Part shown: piece after piece, positions 55,701-64,000 of the stretch
Position numbering within the stretch: the stretch's first letter is position 1
Layout of the letters: each line of letters starts with the position of its first letter
From: Heliopora coerulea
Lineage: Eukaryota > Cnidaria > Anthozoa > Scleralcyonacea > Helioporidae
Direction: 5' to 3'
NCBI GenBank assembly: GCA_030142905.1
Contig: JASJOG010000163.1
Coordinates: forward strand, 169,501 to 233,500
DNA length: 64,000 bases
Position numbers and translations under genes: made by a program
The notes under the pieces: model-generated
Seen by the model: the letters and a program-made list of their open reading frames with translations, nothing else
What the model was told of the DNA's origin: nothing
The model's database searches: none

Positions 55701-58700
55701 ACCTCGCCGTGCTTGAATGGATTGTAACATCCGCTGCAAAACTCGTGACTACACTGGTAGCACTTGAAGTGCATGCAACCACCTTTTGCAAGGTCGTAAC
55801 GAAATTTGCATTCCGGGCAATCTAAAAAGTAAACGGTGAAATGTATTAACGTTTAGTTTACCCACAGCACTTTGAAGTCCGTCCTTCTGTTAAGGGTTTA
55901 GTCGACATGCATATCTAATTGTGGTAAACAAAGGGTTATACTAGTCGAAGAATATTGGTCCACACTCTCCAGATTTCCAGGCTCTAGAATCAAAGAGCTG
56001 GTTAGTCATCATTATTATCCATTTAGGAGTACAAGAAATTCTTGAAGCAACTCGCCGTCATTCTGACCACGTGCGGTTTATTCTATTTCAGAGCCGTTCG
56101 CTTTTTATTCCACTTCGGAGCTCTCGTAATGATGATAAAGAATTACTAACTTACCAATACCATGACGAGCAAGATGGCCAGCAAGACCTGCCATTTGAAA
56201 TCCCTCGTCGTTTTCCTCCTTCCAGCGAGCGAATTGTTCACAAGAAATCCCTTCGTGCTGAGCTTCCCACTAAATTAAACAGACTTCGAGTGATTTGACT
56301 GATCATTGTCATTCTGGGGGATGGCATTTTAACCCCAAATTCCCTTACCAGCAAACGACGTGAATCCTGTGGTATAGTTTACCCAACCATGTTAATGACT
56401 CTTTGTGAATTGTTTCTTTTATGATCTCCCTATGTACTTCCTCCATGAGATACTACGTCAGGGTTTTGGCTCATCCTCAAGACTCAACATTCGTTGTACC
56501 ACAATCCTACCCCCAAGCCCTCAGGAAGAATATCAATTAAAAATTAATCGCCCAAGGCGAAGTGAATGTTAATGAACAATCTCTGAGACGAGGTAAGGGG
56601 GATTATTTTACACTATTTACCAAGCCTGCGGAAAATAATTACTTTAGTATAATTACACGTGATTATTTGAAAGTAAATAGTACAGATAAAAACGCCACTT
56701 TGCGTAAACGCATTTACTGTCATATTCACCTGTAGGTGATTATACCGAAGAATGACGTAATCTCAGACCAATCACAACGCGGGATTTTCTATAATAACGT
56801 GCGTAATTATCTTCAAAACTAACAACATCTCCAGTCTTGTTGCACTTCTTGCCACTGCTCGATAGTTATGGATTGGTCAATCTGATCGCAGTATTTCAAT
56901 TTTTACTAAAATTTGCATTTTCTCCATTTTTTAGAGGAAATTTCTACTATTATAATTAGACAGTATATTTACCCAGTAATCAATTCATTAACTTACCGGC
57001 TTTTTGCAGCTGAAGCATGTATGTTTCCCACAGTTTGGACAAGTCATTCTGTTGACCTGAGGTAGTTCGTTGATAAAACCACAAGAACACTAGATAAGAC
57101 GAACAGAAAGCAAAATGTGTTTTATTTACTTCCTCACACAACTTTGCTTCAGCTGAATGATTCCTTCATAAAATACAGCTTTTCGTCCTTTCGTTTAACT
57201 TATCTCAAAAACTTTTTTAGATTCCACATCGCTTGATTCTTTTCATTAGATTAAAGTATTTTTCTTCTCTAAATAAGTCCAGCCTTTCGTTTCAATGTCT
57301 TTCTAACATAACTCCAATGCTGCCTACCTTTCTGTATCCTATCGTCTTCTTTTTACACTTCCCATTTTCTGTTTCGTTTCCCTGAACACTGTTTCATTCT
57401 TTTCATACTCTTTAGATCTCTACCTCTCCCTACAAGTCCTGTCCGACTCTACCTCACCACACGCAATCTACCAAACTCATCAACTCATCTTGACCTTCCA
57501 ATGTGTATGTCCAGACGTATGTCCCGACATTTGTTCGACACTTCAAGCTAAAACAATGAAATGTTGATGTTTTCTTCGAAGTCAGACATTTTTGTCGAAG
57601 TTCTACTAAGCTACAGGTGAGTCAGTTTTAAAAAAAAGACGTTCTGAGAATTCCCTAACTCCTCATCAACAAAGTATTCCTAGAAATACTTATAGTCCTA
57701 GAAGCACTCACGTGTGCACACCATCGGAAGTTTGGCTCCTTTCTTAAAGTTCGATCTCGAAGTTTTCGTTGAAACAAATCGTGGACGTCTTTATCAACAA
57801 TTTGCCTCATCTAATTAGAAAAACAAGAAAGATCGATGTTAGATTTTCCATACGAGTTACAAGTATTGTGGGTGAAAACAAGTCGAGGGAGTCACCATAC
57901 CGCGGTTATTCGATTGAAATATGTCACATAAGGATAGAGATATTGTTTATTGTGATCAGCATTCTACGTTTGAATATCCGAGTTGTATTCATTCAGAATA
58001 CAAACCCAAATATTAACATTATAATTCTAAATACCTGTTAACAGAGTGGCAAGACCGTATGAGAAACTATTTAGCTGAGGTTTTCGTACATACCAAGCAA
58101 ACAAACTTAATAAGTAATTTATTACATGTCTTTTCGGTTGTTTTCCTTTCCCATTTTTAACTGAGTTTTCGTCGTCGGATGTTGCTGTTTACCTTACCAC
58201 GAAACTAGTTCGTCGTGTTTCCTATTTCCCCCAGTTAAACATTCATTTATCGTACTTTTATTGAATTAGCTTTTAGCCAAACCAGTTCTAGTGCTCCAGC
58301 ACGTTATCTTATTCCGAATTTTTCAACGTACATTCTTAATTCTTCTCAAACTTCATTAAAATCAACTCAAACATTTTCCCGCCAAAACTTACTGGTCCGG
58401 AATAAAAAGCGCATTGGACCGGTCCGACATCGTGAGATATCGGGCCGTTCGGCAACCAATCAGCATGCAGAATTTTGCGTATCGGCCAAGCTCAGCCATA
58501 TAATAATGCTTTCATATTACAGACCAAGTTCATAAATTACAATTGGTGAATCTTCATAACCTTGCAATTTACTAGTGACACGTCGAATGTGGATAGGAAG
58601 CGACTATAATTCCTTAAGGAAGTGATCAGCTCGCGTTCCATGAGCTCAGAAAAAAGTGACCATAAAACGCTCGAGGAAAAAACTAGAAAATGCACAAATG

Positions 58701-61700
58701 ATGATCCAAACAAACTTCGAAATATATTCCAAGTTAAGTAAGAGCGAGAACAACCTGAAGACGTTGTGACAAATTTCGAACGGAAACATTTGCAGACTTA
58801 CCATGATATCAAGATTGTTGAAGTACTCCGTTGCTTCTGCTTCATCGGTTAAGTCAGGTAAATCACACACCGGACACACAAGCTGATGAATGTTTCTCTC
58901 TTTAATCAAAAATGTCAAATGACCAGCAACACAGTCCTTGCAAATACGGCATTGACAACTGAGAAACGTTATCATCTAAAAACAAAAACAAAAAATTCAA
59001 AAATAAATCCTTGACATCTGGAATAAGATCGTGAATAGCTTGCTTGGATGTCCACCACCAGTCAATATTTATTCAATTTCACGACAACCAAATTGCGAAG
59101 GGCTCACTGGAGTCTTCTGGCCCTGTAACCGCACAAGTGAGCAAGTCGAAAGCATAAATTGTGCCTAAGTCGTATCTTGCATGTGGTCGCTAAAAGGCTA
59201 CTTAAGGTAAGTCTGCAACGTCAGTTTTACTCTCCCATGAAAATTTTCATACTTATGTAATGTCTTTAGTTGGAAAACGCTGCCAGTTGTCAAGAGACAC
59301 ATTCTCATCCCCAGGTCCCGTCACTTTTCTTCGCGCAGCCGCACGAAATTTTGAGCCTCTGGAGACACTGAGGCCGAATAATGTGATTAACTGATTCAAC
59401 ACAATAAACTGAATAAGAGATGTATAGAATCGACTTAACAAACAACCGAATGTTCTAATATTTCGGACATCCATTTTTTTCCTCCATTTTTTGGTGCAAT
59501 AATTATCTGAAATCAGGCTTCCATCTTTTCAACAGTTTAGTCACTATGTAGTCGTTTTCCTATTCAACCTTTTATTTCCACATGTCAAGGAGAGCGAACC
59601 AAAAGAAAGAAAACTACAGAAAGAAACGACGCAACGAAGACGACAACATCAACAAAAACTAACGTTGAATATATTTACCTGGCTCATTGTTTTGGTATCC
59701 ATACATACTGGACATTCCTGACGTAAGTATCCCAGTGATCTTTCCATATCCCCATAAGCCCCTGCGGCTTCAATGGAATCCTCAACGGAAAACCCTTTAT
59801 CAATCAACTTGACAGCGGTCTCTGCTCTCCCCCAGGACTTCATGTTTTTTTCAGCAAAAATGATTCTTACACGACGCTGAGGACGTAAAACGTATGGTGG
59901 AATAAACATTAAAAAAACAACTTACTGATATCAGTAACTATAACTCAGCAGATTGTCTGTCTAGCCCATCATGTCAAGTTGATCGCATTGTTTGTCTTCA
60001 TTCTTTCTGCATACTGTTAATACCTGTTTTTACCTTTAGTTCGCTCTTTCTCCACAACTAGCAACGACTGTCAATGACTACCCACCATTACATCAAAACC
60101 TCATAAAATAGTCCTTGAATCTAATATCTGCTGACAACTTTACTAAGTACAATACAAAATAAACCACGAAAATGAGAATTTCGGTGCCCAAAATACGAGT
60201 AAAACATTGGACAAAATAGAGGTGATATTTCAACTATATTATAAAGTCATGGTCAAACCTTCTCAATTTTATCTTGTGTTTTTACTCATATTTTGGGTAC
60301 CAAGCTCCTTTTCGGAATTGTTTCATATTGTAAACCGTTAAGGGCCACTACAATGGAACAACCGTCTTCCTAATTGTAACCTTATTTAAAAACACATTCC
60401 TAATGGGGAGAGAACGGCTTTGTTAGTTTGTCAATTCAATATATCGTCCCAGAGATAATCAAGTTTTTGGAACACGCAAATTTGGTACCTTGCGATGACA
60501 TTTACTCCACGCAGGTCATACAAAATACACAAGATTAGAGATATCTTGGAAAATATACCGTGGAAATCATTACAATTTTGCACGTTTATGGAAACAAGTA
60601 AAATCCACTTCTTTGATCAACTTATCCCGTTGCCAAGGATATCACTCGGTCTCAGGATTCTTCATATGATTAACTAAATTTGTGCCTTTCTCCGCTGCGA
60701 TGCACGTCAAGGAAGGTTCCTACATAAGTAGGTGTTGCATTTCAAAGGTATGAATCGTGCCTACCCTGTAAACAATGTAATTTTCACAAAGGAATCTATT
60801 TTTCTCAAGACCACAAACCTGAACTGAAGTTGATCATCTAACTTAGTATTCGGAGCAAATAGAGAATTCACGTCACAGAACTCTTATCGAATTACAAAGG
60901 TGTTTATGAAACCGAAAGAACGCCTGAAAATGAGGAACATTTAAAAAAATTTAACACGTTTTTTTCGTGCTTTTTTATACCCAACTCCTCCCAACTAGTT
61001 TTTTAAATAGTTCTCGATCATTACATCATTACTCAAGAGAAAACTTACCTCAAAACTGACATTCTTGTTAGTAACCTCGGCTTCAATTTTTCGATCTTCC
61101 CCACTGTCGACTCCATCTGAATTCCCTTCTTTGCCATCCAATCCATCCTGATTTCCTAAAACTCGCTTTCTAATCGGTTCCAACGCCTTCTTTTCTAATT
61201 CCAAGAGCGCTTTATCTATGTTTCCATCGTTGTTGTCCAGGGCATTTAAGCAGTCCACTCTTCCATATCCAGCAGTTTCACTCATCTTGGCAAGCTTAAA
61301 GGAAGTATAAAGACAAATTAACTCTACTACTAGTTAAGGGAATTTGCGCCGAGATTCATGTGCAAACTGCGCCACAACTCTATCGAAATAACCAACTTAG
61401 ATGTGTCTGCGAACAAAATTGTCGCAGATTACCGCAAAAACGACAAAGGTAGAGAAACTTATTGTTGGAAAAATACAAAAAGATTACGGTAAAAACTCTT
61501 TCCTAAATTTTTCATGATAATATGACACTGCCGAAGTCAACTGAAAAATGTTGACTCAAGCGGGATTTGAACTCGTACCTTCGGGATAACGGTCCGCCGC
61601 TCTACCTGTTGAGCTATCGAGTACACAGAGATTGGAGGCGAGTTTGTTATCCAACTTATGTGCACGAGATATTCTCGCGACGACTTAACGCTTATCCATG

Positions 61701-63842
61701 AGAGGATGTGCAGTGTTTCAATTTTATTTCAGAATCATCCTCAGAGATACATGAACAGAAATTTTTCACGAATGGTATTATTTTTCACGAATGGTATTAT
61801 TTTCCAGCAGTTCGACACACAGATGATCGTCTGTAACATTTTGCCCATACCATAAACGTACCTTTTCTCTTCTTGACTCAATGCAAGATTTGCATGCACT
61901 CTGCACACTACCGTCGTTTTCCACAAGAGCCTGTTTTGCCTCCTCTGTGCTCAGGTTTCCTATGCAATCATTCTCATTGCTTGTCATCTCCGTGACTTTT
62001 CCTATCACTTCAGCCAAACGACTGGACCACTCTTCTTTGAGCCACTGAACCGGGTCACGGCCTTTTGGATCTTGCCAGCTTAAGTTCGTCGCCAAATTTA
62101 ACTCTTCTGGGGTGAAACCATGAATTTCAGCTTGCTGGAGGAAAGACAATTTACAACAGGTAAAAAAAAAACCCGAAATAAAAATCAACACGAAATCAAA
62201 TACTTGCATTAACCAGAGAACAACTTCATCGCTGGGAGAAGACCAAAAAATCAAAAACGTAATATTACCTTCATCCATTCAATGTACATTCTGCCTTGGT
62301 CTTCAATAAAGCTGTGGGTCCTAAGATTTCCCAAGCGAGTTGGTAAACTCTGTAAGATGGATTACCAACGTGTAAAAAAAAAGCCTTTTTGACGGGAAGC
62401 AAGTCTGCGATTCTATTGAAACAACAGCTACATCTACAGCTACGTCAAACTGCTGCAAGCTTGTCACTGTCAACCCAGGGGCAAGTAGTTTCGCTGAAGG
62501 ACGGTAACAAGGGTTTAAATCGTACTGCAGCAACCTTGTTGCATAAGGAACGGACCGATCGAAAAATTTGCACCAACTTTGATTCGAGTAAAGGTAGTAA
62601 TAAAACTAAAAACGACCGGTTATGGACTTGTCATGAGTGGGAACAAAAGTCTACACTACTTACCAAGAAACTGGAGAGGCTGTTTTGGGCAAACGCAGGT
62701 GAATCATAAATTTTCTTGAGAGGTACTTGATCGTAGATATTTTGGGCGGCAGTATTATCCCTCATCACATGAAAGTTTTGAACATCACGGAAAGCAGGTT
62801 TTTCAGATCCAAAATCAGGATAATTTGAACTATTTTCAAGATTCAGACCTGATCCTTCGCCAGCATTTGTACCAAAGTTTAACTCCAGCATATGAAACTC
62901 GTCAAACATAGCTTGAATATCGGCTTGTGCGAAAACTTTAGGAGCTGGATCTCGTTCCACCTCAGCAACTCCATATTCTCTGGCGTTCCTGACGTGCCGT
63001 ACATTGTCGTACAAATCTTCTATCGGTATTATTCCCTCTTGAAACAGACGCATTCGTTCCTCAGTACTTAAACTACTTTCTTTTCGCGGCACTACTTGTG
63101 GTTCACCTGGTTTCGGAAGGTGAAGGTTTGTATGGAGGAAATCATTGTTATAAAGATCTTCTTCCAACAAAACACCATTCTGAAGGAGCTGCCGCACTTT
63201 CTCCTCCGTTAATCCACTTTCTCTCCCGGACACTAATTTCTGTTCACTTGAACTTTTAAGTGGATCTTTTCTACCCTGCAGTACTTCATTGTTAACAAGG
63301 TCTTCTTGGGAAATCACCCCAGCTTGGAGGAGTTGCTTCAATTCCTCGTCACTCAGTCCGCTATTGGGAACTGATTTTGTGTCACCCGGCAGTAAGGCAT
63401 CAATGTTTCTTCTTGACAACAGGTCCGGATTATAAAACTCTTCTTCTGTAATCTTGCCACTAACCATGAGGTTATACTTCTCCTCGTACGATTTCTTCGC
63501 CTTTTCTTTCTCCGACAATTCTTGTTCTCTTGACTTCTGAGCGTTCACAACCCTCCCCCCGGGTTGAACCTTGCTATCTACATCATTTGGATTTGTAACA
63601 AGATCCTGCGGGATTTTCCTAGGTGGTAAAGGGGGTGGCTTAGCTGGCACGTGTTTCGGTGTCATGTATATCCCTCCTTCAAGCGGAGAGTCTTTTGGTG
63701 TCATATACAACTTGTCACCAGGTCGATTTTGTGGAGTCGCGTATAACTCTTCCTGTACATTGGGGTCAACGCCTGCCCTCAGTATCCCCTCATTACGTGA
63801 TGTCGTTTGCCTCGATGAGCTGGAAGAACCAGGTTGTGGCTT
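52762..63842 (-). CDS. RNF31: HOIP-like RBR E3 ubiquitin ligase, 5' end missing
   Basis: Catalytic subunit type of the linear ubiquitin assembly complex, which makes Met1-linked chains in NF-kB and innate signalling. Exons (descending): 63842-62664, 62349-62269, 62134-61862, 61294-61049, 59876-59679, 58975-58802, 57810-57712, 57089-56997, 56269-56155, 55821-55703, 55174-55012, 54705-54546, 54415-54247, 52863-52762. All are GT-AG with matching phases, giving 1056 residues and a stop. Order: low-complexity region with repeats, helical/UBA region (including [20 protein letters not shown]), SWGRAE region as in HOIP, RING1 (ECPVCMDT...CQCRICKDC...CPVC), IBR, then RING2 with active-site Cys in GGCMHFKC. 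The linear-chain-determining domain follows (EQKETPNGL...GHAGLCK...[10 protein letters not shown]). The PUB and NZF domains of HOIP are not visible and should lie upstream of the window. The tail is acidic, unlike the basic human end. Confidence 0.94.
53630..54231. mobile_element. Foldback-type DNA element with internal minisatellite
   Basis: The ends ccgtaaaagctttattaagc (53631-53650) and its imperfect inverse ending agcttttaca (to 54230) form terminal inverted repeats. Both flanks of the interior carry tandem units of the form taatagagaggggg (53690-53730 and 54090-54220). It sits in the last intron of the HOIP-like gene. A 60-residue plus-strand frame (53848-54030, Lys-rich) lies between the arrays; whether it is a passenger coding piece is unknown. 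No transposase is seen. Confidence 0.65.
55225..55500. repeat. (GTT)n-like trinucleotide repeat in a HOIP intron
   Basis: Imperfect GTT/GCT units in the intron between exons 55012-55174 and 55703-55821. The Leu-rich and Thr/Asn-rich open frames over it are repeat translations. Confidence 0.9.
61560..61745 (-). mobile_element. tRNA-like short interspersed repeat, second copy
   Basis: On the minus strand a tRNA-like segment has A-box TAGCTCAACAGG (61617-61606) and B-box-like GTTCAAATCCC (61572-61562). Next to it (61628-61745) is the ~120-bp body shared with 12270-12386, containing cttatccatgagaggatgtg. It lies in the HOIP intron between exons 61049-61294 and 61862-62134. The body orientation relative to the tRNA-like head differs from the other copy. 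Confidence 0.6.
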
Positions 63843-64000
63843 CTAGAAGTGAAAATATATGGCAGAGATCAAACAGCAAAATTGAACAAAATAAACGTCA
63901 ATTAACAATGTTTCCCACTCTTATCACCGCCCCTGAAACATGAATACAAAACCTAAACCCTCCACAGACAACTTAATGAGCAAGTACTCATACACAGAGC

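Noticed and set aside
61560..61625. A functional tRNA gene
   Set aside because: A- and B-box-like sequences are present, but the cloverleaf is not convincing and a similar head occurs in a dispersed repeat.

Overview
The window is animal nuclear DNA and is most likely from an anthozoan cnidarian such as a coral or sea anemone. It is AT-rich, with intron-rich conserved genes using GT-AG introns, intronless forkhead genes, tRNA-like short repeats, a solo-LTR-like element and abundant microsatellites. The organism is inferred from protein and repeat style only; no species-diagnostic marker is visible.

Layout. (1) 831-13978, minus strand: a 25-exon gene for the large beta subunit of the AP-1/AP-2 clathrin adaptor. 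All exon junctions are phase-compatible and sum to 917 codons; the last coding exon lies off the left edge. A YY1/ETS-like promoter motif sits just upstream at 14173-14187. (2) 14190-21914: mostly non-coding. It holds a solo-LTR-like element with a heat-shock-element match (16101-16620), a weak two-exon ORF model (17784-18681) and a long polypyrimidine tract. (3) 21915-23399 and 38187-39572, plus strand: two intronless FoxC-type forkhead genes about 15 kb apart that share an N-terminal motif. Only the second keeps the C-terminal VREMF motif of FoxC. (4) 23400-38186 and 39573-52761: non-coding DNA with hairpins and simple repeats, plus a four-exon model of unknown function at 47757-48694. (5) 52762-63842, minus strand: 14 exons of an RBR E3 ubiquitin ligase orthologous to HOIP/RNF31, the catalytic subunit of the linear ubiquitin assembly complex. 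Its 5' end lies off the right edge.

The conserved genes have no common pathway: endocytic cargo adaptor, developmental transcription factors and NF-kB/innate-immunity ubiquitin ligase. The points most worth following are the extra N-terminal region of the HOIP-like ligase (SHOCT-like repeats plus tyrosine and proline motifs), the asymmetric FoxC duplication, the heat-shock-element match in the LTR, and two miRNA-sized hairpins. I see no CRISPR, operon or viral system.
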